Source of the DNA: Vespa crabro
Taxonomy: Eukaryota; Arthropoda; Insecta; Hymenoptera; Vespidae
Direction: 5' to 3'
DNA: 64,000 bases
Assembly (NCBI RefSeq): GCF_910589235.1
Contig: NC_060957.1
Span: forward strand, 6,492,662 to 6,556,661
Shown here: positions 1 to 12,683 of the stretch, one piece after another
Layout of the letters: each line of letters opens with the position of its first letter
Position numbering within the stretch: the first letter of the stretch is position 1
Program-made: the position numbers and the translations under genes
The notes under the pieces: model-generated
What the model was told of the DNA's origin: nothing
Seen by the model: the letters and a program-made list of their open reading frames with translations, nothing else
The model's database searches: none

Positions 1-370
1 ATTTTTTTCTCAAGGTAATTTTTTTCAGAGTTATGAGATGTATAGAGATGTTTTTTTGATACATAATTAGATTTCTTTTTTATTGCATTGTATAGCTAAT
101 CAAAAAATACATTCAGAGATGTATGATAATGTGACCTTGATCTTCGAAAATTAAAATTTCACATAAAACTGTCAAAGCTTGCGATCTCGATGGACGTCAG
201 TTACGTAAAACTTTAATTTTCAAGAATCAAGGTCATGTTATTCTTCATATCTGAATGTATTTTTTAATCAGCTACATGATATAATAAAAAAGAAATCTAG
301 TTATGTGTCAAAAAAACACCGATGATCTTGATAATTCCGTAAAAAATGATCTCGAGAAAAAAATATTCTT
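1..370. mobile_element. Foldback (long-inverted-repeat) element, MITE-like
   Basis: The sequence from 1 to about 174 is the reverse complement, at roughly 80% by eye, of about 193 to 370. Matching landmarks are GACCTTGAT (left) against ATCAAGGTC (right), the shared ACATAA-TAGATTTCTTTTTTATT tract and the AAAAAATACATTCAGA tract, all in the right order. The spacer is only about 18 bp, so the whole unit folds on itself. There is no open frame, so it is non-autonomous if mobile. The left end may continue beyond the window, so target-site duplications cannot be assessed. The family is unassigned. Confidence 0.75.
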
Positions 371-469
371 GCCAGATATTGGTACTTTGATATCATGCCC
401 ATTATGTAATACATAATTTGTTGCATCATAATAAGCTGAAGAGATATTTAGGTGGCCTTACTTAAAAGA

Positions 470-491
470 CTATATATATATAATATAAAAG

Positions 492-538
<47 letters not shown>

Positions 539-541
539 GAC

Positions 542-575
<34 letters not shown>

Positions 576-579
576 AAAG

Positions 580-622
<43 letters not shown>

Positions 623-626
623 GACT

Positions 627-672
<46 letters not shown>
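470..672. repeat. Compound (TA)n minisatellite with AAAAGGAC spacers
   Basis: Long TA runs are interrupted four times by the motif ATAAAAGGAC or ATAAAAAGAC at irregular spacing (about 484, 533, 575 and 617). This gives a higher-order tandem repeat with a unit of roughly 40-55 bp rather than a simple dinucleotide run. No coding capacity. Confidence 0.85.
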
Positions 673-674
<2 letters not shown>

Positions 675-1273
675 TATTTCTTGTCAAACAAACGATAGCA
701 ATATATTTCTATAACACAATAGCAAAGTATAAACTTAAAACAGAACATCTTTCTCATTTATTTTGAATAAGAAGAAGCATCTTACTTTTGGAGTCCGTTT
801 TGATAGATCGTCGTCGTCGTTGTCGTTGGCTTTAGACCGACATCGAAGCGATCGACTTTGGCTTTGGCCTTTGCCCGAGCAAAGTGTACCAAAAGAGACG
901 ATCATATCTGTCTATATTCATGAGCAATACCACCACCGTGCTCTCGTATCAGGGAGGAAGATGCAAATGTACCGCCTTTCCGACCTACGAAGCGGCTACA
1001 ATTTTCACGGAACTCAAGGGAGCCCATACGTTTTCCTTCGCATACTCATATATACATATTACAGAAGAGAACGTAAAGAACGATTCCAGTGGCACCGTGG
1101 ACTTTCTTCTCTTTACCGTGCGTGGAATATACCATCGAACGAGTTTCTTTAGCTCCTATAACCAATACTATTTTCTTTTCGCAGCATTACGATATTTTTC
1201 GATATTATATAAATATACGTTTCTATACGATTCTTTTTCGTTTTTATATCAAAATATAAATATATATTAAATG

Positions 1274-1312
<39 letters not shown>

Positions 1313-1552
1313 TTACTATACTTACTATACTTACATATACGTCACGCAGGAAAGAATCTGTTTACCGTTTGCGTCACTCAAATACTTTTCTTTCGTACGA
1401 GATAGAAAAATTGGAGGAGAAGTATTCGGTGTCGGAACGTGTCGTCTAAAAGTCTACATGGGTTAGAGAATGAAAGAGAGAGAGGAAGAAACAACGTTTC
1501 ATCTGTAGTACGAGAATGAGAAAGAGAAAGAAAGAGAGAGAGAGAGAGATAG

Positions 1553-1591
<39 letters not shown>

Positions 1592-1914
1592 TAGAGAAAA
1601 CTGGAAACTAGTATTGGAGTAATCTCCTGTTCAGGAAATTTATTCGCCATCTCGGCAGCTTCCGCCTAAATCGCTCTTTCCAACTCCCTGTGTTCGGGCT
1701 TCGCCGTTTTGCTAGGATTAATATCTACGTTCTACGCTACGGCTTCGTGAAATTTGCCGTGAGATAAGGGCTCGATCGTACATACCTGGCATCCCTGTGG
1801 CGTGGCCGCGTTACGCGAGGCTTACGCCTCAAAGCGTAATTACTCTAGGGCGGACGCGATGACGGTACTACGCTATACTCTATTCTCTTCCTCCCTCTCT
1901 CTCTTTCCCTCTTC

Positions 1915-1953
<39 letters not shown>

Positions 1954-1992
1954 GCGATCGACGAATTCGAAGCTTTTCAAGGGAGATCTATA

Positions 1993-2029
<37 letters not shown>

Positions 2030-3177
2030 AGATGACGAACACGAGAACGATCGAATTCAATTAGACGTAAGCTTCGCACAAAGATGAGAAACATCATGCT
2101 TTGCGAACGATAGTGAATCTTATAATTAATAATTTCTCGCGTAGCAAGAAAATTGCAAATTCTTTTTCTAAATAATTTTTCATTCAAAAATATATAATTT
2201 GTTTCTCTACGTGAAAGACACTTATAAAATACCAATCAAGTTTATCGAAGTGCCACGTAGCATTTAGTTCTATAAAAGCTATAAAAGAAGACATGATAAA
2301 TACTTTATCGCTTTCATTTTAAACTTCATGATTCTACGGACTTTAGAAAAATATTGAACTCGTGATCCGAGAAAGAGATATAGATACATAGATAAATAGA
2401 TCTCATGAGTTCTCGCATTAAAAAGAAAGCTCGATAACCGTGCAAGCGAGATAAGGTGAGATTTTCTATTTACGTGAAGGCCGGTAGAAAAAAGAGGCTT
2501 TTATAAAAAATGAAGAAAGAGCAGAGTTAGGCGTAAAAGATGTTCTCATGCTAACCGTACTATTTCATTTTTATAACTTTGCGAGTGCTCTTCTTTTTTG
2601 AGACTTCAATCAAAGCTCTCTCTCTCTCTCTCTTTCTTTTACTCTTTCACACATTAACTGCTCTCTCTTTCTCTCTCTCTCTCTCTCTCTTTCATACACG
2701 ATTCAAAGAGACGTTAGCCACTCTTCGTGGTGCGTCGTTTCGCTCGGTGTATTACGTTTACCCTCGAAAACCTATAGAATCTCATCGTCGGAGGATAATG
2801 TCGCTACGACCAATTGAACCGTCGAGAGAGCTTTAGGGTTACTCTTCACAAGCATCGACCTCCTAGAAACACGAGAGTAAGAGAAGGAGAGAGGGAGACA
2901 TGGAGAGGGAGAAAAAAAATGCCCGACAAAAGCACCTCTCCTCATCTTTCTCTCTCTCTTTCTTTCTCTCTCTTGACCTTGTCTTTGCTTTCTCGGCTCT
3001 ATTACAACCACCTTTGACTCTTATGCGTGTGCCTTGTGAACTCGATCAGAACGAGGACTAATTTTTTCTCTCTCCCTAATTAGACGATCATTTTTATACT
3101 GAAGTATTTTTCTAATTAATAGGTTAATCATTCATCACAACGATTTATTCCAATCTAAAGTAACCCTTAAATCTGTA

Positions 3178-3262
3178 TTATATTATATATATAATATATA
3201 TAATATATATATAATATATATAATATATATAATATATATAATATATATAATATATATATATT
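3178..3262. repeat. AATATATAT minisatellite
   Basis: About nine tandem copies of a 9-11 bp TATAATA-type unit, distinct from pure (TA)n because of the regular AA dinucleotide in each unit. Confidence 0.85.
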
Positions 3263-4904
3263 CAAATAATATATACTTATGTATTTCTATTTGAAAGATG
3301 GTCTCGAATGATTATCATCGATTTCAAAATACTCTAGAAAAGTTTGAAATATGAAAGGTAGATAGGTATCATACTCGTACAAAAAGTTCGATATGTCCGG
3401 AGGTTAAGAGTCGAAAATGAAATAAGCGGGAAATCCGATATTGATGTTCTTCGATTTAACGCATTCCAACGTAGATTTCTTCCGGGTGGTTAAATAATCC
3501 GCGAATATATTGTAAGATATGCGCACGTTAAGAAGGGTGAAAGAGAGGGATGAAGAAAGGCAGTACATGGAAGTACGCTATACGAAAAATTCTTCCGACA
3601 ATATCGAAGGGATATACGCTCGGGCGTATATTCAAATCGCTTCGGTGAACCATAAACACAAGGGAATTCGTTTCAATGCATGCGGCTTCTTTTCTTTCTT
3701 TTTTTCTTTTTTTCTTTCTTATCTTTTTTCTTTTTCTCCCCACTAGGGAAAGCATCAATTTTTCTTCTTTCTCAACGAGAAACGTTCGAGAGAACGTCTT
3801 ACGTGAGCACGTGGATGGTACATAAGATAGCCCAATAATGTGGTATAGTCGAGCCATAAAGGCGGATATGAGGACTGCATAACGCGAATTTTTCTTATTG
3901 GATAAGAACCTTAACGTTGAAAGCTTCGCGAAGAAAATCGTGCCGTATTGAATCTATAAAAGGAACACTTCGTTCTATTATTTTATTTCTATTATTTTAT
4001 ACGTTCTATTATTTTATTTTATTTATTTATTACTTATATATGGTGTTAGGTGATGAAATTTTTATTTAATTATTATAACTATCGATACTTTATCGAAAAG
4101 CTGAATCCCTCATGAAGTACAAATTTGAATGTACATTAATAATCTATTTGCGCTATCGAGAAGGACTCATCGTACCTATTAACGTACCTCGTTTTCAAGG
4201 ATTCTCATGAGACAGAAGAGGATTTCTAGGAGTAACTCATTAATAATTACGAGAAGGTACGAGCACCGACGTTAGAAATTCGCAACGAAGGGGAAACGAC
4301 GACGTTCCACGTGGACGCAGTCCAAGTTCCAAGTTCGTAGTTTCGAAGCACGCATTCGGTATGCTCTCGCGCCTTCTCCTGGTACATTAAAGATCCCTCG
4401 TTAACGTTATATACCGGAGACCCGTTTCAGAGCCACGTGTTCTAACAAGATAAAGATCATTAACTTCGAGCTTACTGAAATAACTCAGAATTTTCATAAT
4501 TTTTTGGAATAACGTTAACAATTTTTATTCAAAATCTAATATATCATAATTTTCAGTTGTCTATAGACATAATATTAATTATTATTAAAATAATACATGA
4601 CTTCGATGAAAATAATAGATATAGACATAATAGACATAAATTGATTTGCATTTTATAAGACAATGTCTTATCTCGAAAGATAAAAAAATAATCTTATCTG
4701 TAGAGATGACGAGAAAAAGATTAATCGAACTAACGATAAATAAATATAGTAAGTAGGGTGATCATAAGAATAATCGTGCGTGAGATTTAAACCTTCTGGA
4801 TTTTCTCTGAGCTCGACGATTTAAGCTCGACATTAAGCTTGTGATGATGTACAGGAAGAGGGTAACCAGTTGGACTGAAGAACGATCGAGAGGGGTGAAT
4901 AACG

Positions 4905-4906
<2 letters not shown>

Positions 4907-4949
<43 letters not shown>
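4907..4949. repeat. (AG)n microsatellite
   Basis: An uninterrupted AG run of about 21 units. The poly-Ser/Leu and Arg/Glu frames it creates on the two strands are artefacts of the repeat. Confidence 0.95.
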
Positions 4950-4952
<3 letters not shown>

Positions 4953-5011
4953 CGGTAAAGAGAATGAGAAAGAGAAAAGGATAGAAAGGGTGAGGGAAAA
5001 CCGGTAGGGAA

Positions 5012-5269
5012 ATGGGCTTGACTGTTACACACATATATTCCCTAGAGCTCGAAACTGATAGCGGACAGATACTGGGCATTCGTGGCGTACGGTTAGAATT
5101 AATTGCCAATGTTTGCTTCGACTGGTGGATATTGGGACAAATGTTCGTAAGGGAGTACGGCTCACAGCTCGCATATCACGACAACCGTACCGATTGTGAT
5201 GAAGTCGAACTGAAAGGATACGGTAATACTTACGTCTGTCGTATTGATGACCAACTACAAGTAATATGA
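5012..5269 (+). other. Open frame of 85 codons, possible coding exon
   Basis: Unlike nearly all other open frames here, it contains no simple repeat and has protein-like composition (three Cys, WW and several acidic/basic alternations; ends RIDDQLQVI). A possible acceptor (CCCTAG) lies at 5038-5045 and a weak donor (CAA|GTAATA) sits just before the stop, which would make it an internal exon of about 73 codons. No domain or family is recognised. It may be a chance frame in a GC-richer patch; there is no independent support. Confidence 0.22.
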
Positions 5270-6388
5270 TGTTAATGATAGATTATTGTGATCAAACTGG
5301 TATATTGATTGAAAAGATAGTTAAATTATTCTCAAGCTATTTTGATCTTTTTTGTTATGTGCTCATATATACTTAAATTCTATATATATAATATATATAA
5401 TACTATATATATAGTATTACTCAATTTCTTACTTAAAGAGACTAAGATGACTATTTTCAGATTTCTCTTCTTTTTCTTCGTACTTTTCTATCTAACACAA
5501 GATATACTATTTCACGTAAGAAAGAGAGCCTAGCACTGGATATCCAGGAAGCTCGTGCTAAGTGGCTCACTCGGTAAACCGAAGGACGTCGACGTCGTTG
5601 TCTTCGTCGGTGGAAAGTGGCCAGAAAGAATGAAAAAGAGATAGAGTCTCTTGAAAAGCATTATCGTTTAAAAGTCAGCGTCTGGCTCAGCTTTTTACAG
5701 TAGGACGGGAATAGCGTGACATTCGAAATAAGTACCGATCCAGTAGAGAATGTCCTCTTTCCTCTCCACCCTCCCCTTCCTCGTCCTCCTTCTTTTCTTG
5801 GTCCAAGGTACGACCAATTTGAAAGTTAACGATGTTACCAGCCACGCTTGGATTATGTTAATGCGATATTTCGGTAGATGCCACCTACGAACACGAAAGG
5901 CTGAGCTCGACGACTACGACGACGACGTTTAAGATCGAGACATACTGCGAGCTATAGACCTCGAAAACGATTATTACCCAAGGTTATAAAACGTAACTAC
6001 TTCCTTCCGTGGCGCGGTAAAGTGCGACATTTCTGTACTCGTCCAACTGTAGAGCCACACCAAGAGGGATAATGGTAAGTGAATGAAGTCCACACCCAAG
6101 TACCACCTCGTGGCAGACGTACTTTTAAATAAGAAAGACTTTCCCCTTTTTTCTCTCTACCAGAAGCAACGTGATTCTTTCTTCGTTACGTCGTACTCGT
6201 TGTAATTTTCTCTTTTGTATTATACCAGTGTTGGCACTGTAATTTTCTTAAACCAGGATCGTTAAAGAAAATTGCTTCAAAAATTAAAGGATGATAAACG
6301 TGAGAGATAATACAAAAATTATTATGAAAGTAGGCTGAATCCATGCAAATTTCATTTATCATAATGTAAAATTATTTAGAACTATGTA
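5270..6388. other. Non-coding stretch around a candidate first exon
   Basis: Apart from 5750-5807 I see no supported gene. It holds (TA)n at 5382-5415 and a GC-richer segment (5525-5750) that could be 5' untranslated or promoter sequence. From 6150 it becomes AT-rich up to the mariner relic. Confidence 0.5.
5750..5807 (+). CDS. Candidate signal-peptide first exon of a secreted or surface protein
   Basis: ATG at 5750 opens MSSFLSTLPFLVLLLFLVQ, a textbook signal-peptide shape (short polar start, about 12-residue hydrophobic core, small residues at the end). It is followed by CAAG|GTACGA at 5804-5812, an acceptable 5' splice site. The exon would be 58 nt, ending in phase 1, the usual phase for signal-peptide exons of secreted and immunoglobulin-type proteins. 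Read-through past the donor ends at 5932 in an acidic tail that looks non-biological. No partner exon was identified downstream, so the gene identity is unknown. A chance match in pyrimidine-rich DNA is the main alternative. Confidence 0.35.
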
Positions 6389-7060
6389 TATATAAAGTCC
6401 CAAAATTCATTCAAGATTTAAATTTTGTACCATTTGTACGGTAAAATGTTGCCAACAAAAAGAAAACAGCGCGAAAAATGGACCGCTACAAAAAAACAAT
6501 GCATTTTCATTGTTGAGCAATATTTTAAAAATAATGAAGGTTTGGCAGCTACAGTTTGCAATTTTCGTACAAAATATGGTCGGAATAATAATTTAACTTC
6601 ATCAACTGTGAAGAGATTAATTAAAAAATTTAGGGAGACTGGATCAATTAGTGATCTTAAACACTCTAGCCGTCCTTCAACACAAAATATCGAAGCAGTT
6701 CGTAAGAGTGTTGTTGAGAGTCCAGGGACATCAATTCGGCACCGTTTTGGTGATTATAATTGGTCGCCCAGATCATCTGACTTAACGCCGTTAGATTTTT
6801 TTCTTTTGAATTTTTTGATATCTAAGGTTTATGCTAACAAGCCCACCCACGCTTTGAAGGAGGAAATAGAGCGCTGTATCAACGAAATTCAGCCACATTT
6901 ATGCAAAACAGTCATGGAAAATTTCAACAAAAAAGTGCGTATATGCCCAGCAAAGTCGTGGAGGCTATTTACCCAATATAAATTGACCATTTTTAATTAT
7001 AAACCTGTATTTTCTATCAAAATTACTTCTTGCGTGAACTTTGGGACACCCTTTATATAT
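6389..7060 (+). mobile_element. Internally deleted mariner-like (Tc1/mariner superfamily) transposon
   Basis: The ends are imperfect terminal inverted repeats. The left end (about 6393-6420, AGTCCCAAAATTCATTCAAG) matches the reverse complement of the right end (about 7024-7056, TGTCCCAAAGTTCACGCAAG). TA dinucleotides flank both ends, as expected for TA target sites, though the surrounding TATATA makes the exact edge ambiguous. The left end lacks about four bases seen in the right. The inner reading frame is a broken transposase. The copy is therefore old, non-autonomous and immobile on its own. Confidence 0.85.
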
Positions 7061-7105
7061 GTATATATATATACACAGGTACATAGGTATATATGTATAA
7101 CTTAG
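6446..7105 (+). pseudogene. Mariner-like transposase relic (DUF4817 helix-turn-helix + C-terminal end)
   Basis: ATG at 6446 starts MLPTKRKQREKWTATKKQ. The first about 75 residues form the DUF4817-type DNA-binding helix-turn-helix seen in insect mariner relatives (FRTKYG, LTSSTVKRLIKKFRETGS, HSSRPST). After SPGTSIRHR the frame jumps straight to WSPRSSDLTPLDFFL, the block around the last catalytic Asp of the DDE/D domain. An internal deletion near 6745-6760 has therefore removed the middle of the protein, including the first two catalytic acids. The C-terminal block (EEIERCINEIQPHL, FNKKVRIC) is intact until about 6945. There an extra base in a C run shifts the frame, and the tail to 7105 is spurious. 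Expected length is about 350 residues; this open frame has 219 codons from the ATG. Confidence 0.9.
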
Positions 7106-8503
7106 AATATTTTTTATAATCAATACGTGTTAGAAAATTAGAAAAGAATTAAAAAAATATAACAAAAAGTTTATCGAGTATCATTTGATTTTTGCTTTTT
7201 TTTCTCCTTTTTTTTCTGTCGAAAGTTGTATCTGATGAGTGTAGAACTTTTCGTTGGGGCGGAACGCGGGTTATCCGGAAGACGAGATTCTTTCGGAAAT
7301 TCCACGAAGAGGAGAAAGCGTACGCCACGTGAACCTTTCATTTTCCATTAGATACTGCTTTCGACGAGCTGCGAAATCCGATCGACGCGGCCGTCCAATA
7401 ACGTGATCCTGATTTTTCGAAAGAAAGACAGCCGCCACCAGCGAGAGGACGAAAAGAATCTCTCCTTCCTCGATCCAAAGTATCTCCTGTTATATATATA
7501 TACCTATATATACTTACATATATATATATATACATCTACCTACCGAAGGACTTTCCTAAAAGCGTGCGATGTTTTAAGTCGATTTTGTTGAGGACGGATA
7601 TCGTGTTACGGTAAAGAACTTCTACTTATTTCACGAACACGAACAATCGATAAAAATCCGATAAGAAATGTACTTTGCAAAATATAAAAATAAAATTAAA
7701 AAATTCGAAACTATTGTGTTACAATAATTGTTAATTTACCTTATCAGTTGAAAAAACAGGTTGGTATAAATGAGTAAAAGGTACAAAGTTTTGTCGAAAT
7801 AAAAGATATTTCTAAAGAAACTCGGTTAACAGGTCCAACGAAGGAAATAGAGAGAAAAATAAAGAAACAAAGGGAAACAGACATACGAGTTCAACAAACG
7901 CCAAAAGCTAATTTGAATGATTACTGTAGTCTTTAACGTAGTTTTCTTGTCTTCTATCAAAATAGTCTACTTCTTTCGTCCTTCTGCTCACAATTTTTTT
8001 CTGATATTTCTTTAATTTGGGGTCAGAAACTTCGTAGCATGATACTAAAGAGAGAACTTCGTAGAATAATACTAAAGAAATTTGTTGAAAATATCAAGAT
8101 ATCAAATATAATAAGAGTATAATAACTAATTCTTTTTTACTTTCCATGAGACACGAACGAATTTATTCAAAAGCAATTCTTTTTAAGAAAGTATAAATGA
8201 ATGAATGTTCCACACAAGACAATTACCAGAATAAAATGAAACATCGAAAATGTAGTAGTCGACATTGTAACGAAGCAGATGTTATGTACATATAAAAGGT
8301 TTCTCCATTTGTATCGAATCCGTTATGGGATATATATATCTATACCTGGAGATATTGAACAGAACTGATTGTAAAGTATCCTCGGAAATCGCGATGAAAG
8401 CGAATCGAGACTATCTTTCTTGCTTCGGACGAAGTCCTATTCAGAAAGAGAGAAAGAAAGAAGAAAAAGAAAAAGAGGAAGAGAGAGAAAGAGTGAGAGA
8501 AAT

Positions 8504-8541
<38 letters not shown>

Positions 8542-11500
8542 GAATAAAAATGCATCCTCGACAGGAAAGAACCAACGAAGAAGCCAGCTTTAAACTGCGA
8601 ACAGCGATCTCACGAGGAATGAAAGATGCATTGAATGTACTTCCACAAAAGAGACAAATATTTAACGATATCTTATCGTTTCTTACCATGTATATAAAAG
8701 CGAAATTGAACGAAAAGAAAAAGGAGAATAAGTATATGACATTTCGACAATATCGTTGATAGACTCGATAACTGCATATTCCGACTTGAAATATTTTTGA
8801 GATAACATGAGAAATCTGATCGAAAAACTATAGAGAACGTTTTGATCGTAGTTCAATTTTTAAGATTACTTAATTCGTCGAATTTCAATGACATGAAAAG
8901 AAAAAAAAAGGATTTCAAACGTATATTTCGAATAGTGAATTGATACCGAAAAAGAAAATTGCCATCGTTTTGGCTACAATTTCACAAACTATAGTTTCAT
9001 AGTTATTGGGTGGAAAAATGGAAGTAAAAATTTCTAATTAGCGGCCAACTCCGGTTGTTAAGCTCAGCGCGTTGTTTCGACCGTTCCGGTAACAGATCTT
9101 GCCTTCTCGAATCGGACAACGGCTCGACGTTTAACCTACATTTCCGGGGAAATGCGTGTTAGCTCGTGTCTGGGAATAATTAGACTCTTGCCAAGCTGCT
9201 GGCAACGTCGTTCCGAGCTGACTCGCTCTTTTTATTGCACATTGCAAACTGTACAGTCATCTGTTCCCATCAAAATATTACATTCCAGCGTATAGTTTAA
9301 CCGCAAAGTAGAAATTTAATAAAAGCGTTAAGATGTAAATATCGATTTAAAGTCTATGAGATCGACAAAATATATGCATATGCATGTAATATTCTTCGTT
9401 TCTATCGTTAATATTAAACTATATGTGATGAATATATATACATATATATGTCACGATCATTTTGATGGAAAAAAAAATCGTACCACAAAGCGTGCTTCTT
9501 TCAGCGTAAATTATTCCTTCCATAGTAAATTTTCTCCCTTTTCTTTCTTCATCTCACTCTCTCTCTCTCTCTCTCTCCCTCCCTCTCTTTCTATCTATCT
9601 CTCCCTCTCTCTCTCTCTTTCACATTCTCTTCTTTTTCTCTTTTTATAATCGCTCGTGAGTATCACGGCTGAAAATCTGAGATGGTAGGCGGAGTCGCTA
9701 TAAAAAATCTTTAACCTGTCCTATAAGGGAGTTTGCATCGTTTAATTTCCACTCGGCTTACTTCCACCCTCATCGTGCTCGCTCTTCTCCTAACCTACGG
9801 GGTATTCCCTTTAGTATTATCCCACAGACTGACCAACTCACGTTCTCTTCTCACCCTTAAAGAGAAGCAGGGCGCCAAAGAGAGAGAGATAGAGAGACAG
9901 AGAAAGAGAGAGAGAAGAGAGACGAGGAGAGAAATTGTCTGTGATCGAAGCGTGGATAAAACGTTGATCGTCAAGCACGGTACGATGCAAAAGAATATAA
10001 CCGCTTCTGTTGCTACAACTCGACTTTTTTCTTCTTTATATTTTATCATTTTTCTCTTCAAATTTAAAAATACGAATTTCTTCGATGTTTGATACATAGA
10101 AACTATGAACTAAAATGAAAATGAGCTTTCTTTATCAAGCTCATTTTCGTTATCTCGTTAATTAACGTATCGATGAATAATAATATTCTTTTATAGAGTT
10201 TGATGTAGAAGAAAAATATAAAAGAAATACAGAAAGTAATGTTTTATAAATTATCCATAAGAAATTTAGGATTTTCATGCAAAATAGAAAAGAAGAAAAA
10301 GAAAAAAAAATATGCTACCATCGCTACACAGAGGAGCCGACAAACTTGGAGTCTCTGCAAAACCACAGAACTAATTCTAGCCGCACGCGTACTGGTTACC
10401 CCGCTAAATGTCTCAGTAACTCAGCTTGAGGTAACACTGAACATGTCCGAAACAGTTTCCGAAACAGAGACGTAGTTTAGAATGTCTCATGGCGTAAGAT
10501 AAACACGTGTGCGTAATGTACGTGTATATACGATGTATATAACTACTATGTTTAAAAAAAAAAAAAAAGAAAAAGAAATAAATAAAAGATAGAAAATTAT
10601 TTTACGTTTTCAATAATAATTTAAAATTCGATAATTTTCACGAAATTACATTTATATATTCATTTCTCATTTTCCAGGACATCGTTTTCAAGCCGATTAC
10701 AACTTTGCTTTGAACAGATTTACCATGATAGAGATCGAACGTGGAACATGTAGTCTCGTTATCATCGCTAAAATGTATCTGTCAATATTTGTTCTATCTG
10801 AATATTCCATTTATGACTATTACTAGTCCTATTACTAATACCATGAGAACGACCTAATAGTGTATTATTACAATTTGGTGCATCGAAATATGGATCGATA
10901 GAATGAAATGTACGGTAATATCGTAGCACTTCGTATCCGTGCGTGACCATCAAATTATGTGAAATCATAAAATGCATCCGTGAATCGCAATCCTTCTCTT
11001 CCTCCAACAATCGAACATTATTGATCTAATTTATATTCAGGAAAAAAAGAAAAGAGAGAGGACTGAGAAGAGAATAGAAAAAGGAAATGAGAACCAGAGC
11101 TCTATAAATCAATTACGCGATTTTAATTAGAACCGCACGGATTTATGTGAGTAACGGTAGAAGAGGAGTCTTTTAATATTCCACCTTCATTATACCGTAA
11201 TATTCGTCGTTCGTTAGGTAAAACCGGACAATGTAGCACGACGTTTCCGTGCTTAACAGAGGCGACTTGGTGCTGCTTCTCTCTCTATGGTAAAATGGCA
11301 CGCGTCTCATTGCTCGCAGCTCGGAACTTGCTGCTGACAGGTCACTTAGAAACATACCTTTCCAAGAGCATTTACATACTTACAAAAGCTCTCGAGTTAT
11401 CACCATAATAGGTTTGAAAATGATGCCGATATATAATACCTATCGAATGGCCCTGACCGTAACCTGAAACTTCAAATCGACTCGTTAATCGAATGATTTA

Positions 11501-12091
11501 ATGAACAATTTGGATTAATACGTTGAATGATGTATAAATTATTAATGTCTAACGTTCAATTTCAAAATAAAAGAAAGAGAAAAAGTGTCGTAAAAAATAT
11601 TCTAAAAAATTTCGAATGACGTACGATATAAGAGTTTTTAAAGGATTAAAAGGCTAAAAGTATACTTCCTAACAAAAGTAAAATCCAATAGGAAAAGTAC
11701 GACAATGAATGTTTCTATATTTGTTATCTACAAAAAAGTTATATTAAATAAATATCTTATTCTATTTATTTTGCAAGATCTTTAGGTTTCTCTCAGATTC
11801 TTCTTCCAACATACGTCAAATCTCGATTCTATGTTTCGAACGACTCGAAAAGTTTCTTCTTTCCTTCCGCGCGTAATTTTTCACCGACATCTTTTATGTC
11901 AGACGTAAGGCAGCAGCAGCCAACAACGACGGTTGGTAGCGGCACACCCATAACGATATCGCGGTCACCTTTTTTGTCGGAGAAATTTATGGCGCGGTAA
12001 TAGAGGGCAAATTAGAACCACATGACTGGCTCCACCATCAATCTCTTCTACGCCTCCCACGGCCGATGGGGCTTCCTCTCCTTTTTCATTT

Positions 12092-12123
<32 letters not shown>

Positions 12124-12634
12124 CTTTCTCTCTAAATTTCTCTCTACCTACGAATAAACTAAACTCGTCTCGTGCTGAAATCGTTCTGAATTCTTCTAGA
12201 AAATTTTTTTTTCATTCATACATACATACTATCAAATCGAATACTACACTATATTATAAATTTAATTTCAAATATTTCACTTTAATTCGATTGTAATGAA
12301 AATTTCAATGATTACGAAGGACTTCTGAAATAAAATTGAATGAATTGTTTTCATTTTCATTGTTCTCTTTCCTACTTTGTTTATCAAAGAAAAGTATTAA
12401 CGATAAAAACCATGCGTACGATTGTGAAAACGGAACGGTCTTAAACACATTCGAGATTCTACGAGTTCAGAAGCTTTTTTAAGGAGTATATGAATTCAAA
12501 GAAAAGTACTGAAGTAGTCGGTGCATTTCGTAAAGACTGCCGACGCTAATTAGTAAGATCGTTGCTAAGCCTTGTTTCTTCACTTTCTTTCTCTCTCAGA
12601 ATACCTTGATCCTTTAATAATTTTCAGACCAAGG

Positions 12635-12637
<3 letters not shown>
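7061..12637. other. Non-coding, microsatellite-rich stretch
   Basis: No gene supported. Repeats: (TA)n 7490-7535, GA 8450-8540, TC 9554-9633, GA 9877-9932, poly-A 10553-10568, TC 12090-12140. Two GC-richer islands (about 9030-9250 and 11870-12060) contain homeodomain-like TAATTA/TTTATGG words and look more like conserved regulatory DNA than exons. A hydrophobic frame from 9733 looks like a signal peptide but has no ATG start. A frame at 11173-11355 (-) has plausible composition but no recognisable domain. Confidence 0.55.
10117..10148. repeat. Perfect 12-bp-arm hairpin
   Basis: GAAAATGAGCTT at 10117-10128 is matched exactly by AAGCTCATTTTC at 10137-10148, with an 8-nt loop. It is too short for a canonical pre-miRNA (pairing does not extend further), and no T-run follows. 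Function unknown. Confidence 0.8.

Positions 12638-12681
<44 letters not shown>
12638..12681. repeat. (TA)n microsatellite
   Basis: About 22 uninterrupted TA units. Confidence 0.95.

Positions 12682-12683
<2 letters not shown>

Larger units (their letters stand above)
673..5011. other. Gene-poor, microsatellite-rich stretch
   Basis: No confident gene. It contains (TA)n at 1278-1310, GA-rich 1516-1600, TC-rich 1881-1951, (ACG)n 1993-2030, TC 2612-2695, purine-rich 2876-2925, T-rich 3690-3745 and (AG)n 4907-4949. An open frame at 884-1270 (+) has fairly ordinary amino-acid composition over its middle 80 residues but no recognisable domain; I do not call it. A GC-richer patch at 4255-4440 carries two CACGTG E-boxes and TATATACC, which is compatible with a regulatory element but unproven. 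Confidence 0.6.

Noticed and set aside
961..972. Isolated POU octamers (for example near 964, 6344 and 53344) as regulatory sites
   Set aside because: A few octamers are expected by chance in 64 kb of AT-rich DNA. Only those embedded in ordered clusters were reported.
9733..10092. Hydrophobic N-terminus resembling a signal peptide
   Set aside because: The frame begins with TTG, has no ATG before the repeat, and the hydrophobicity comes from a pyrimidine-rich stretch followed by a GA repeat.
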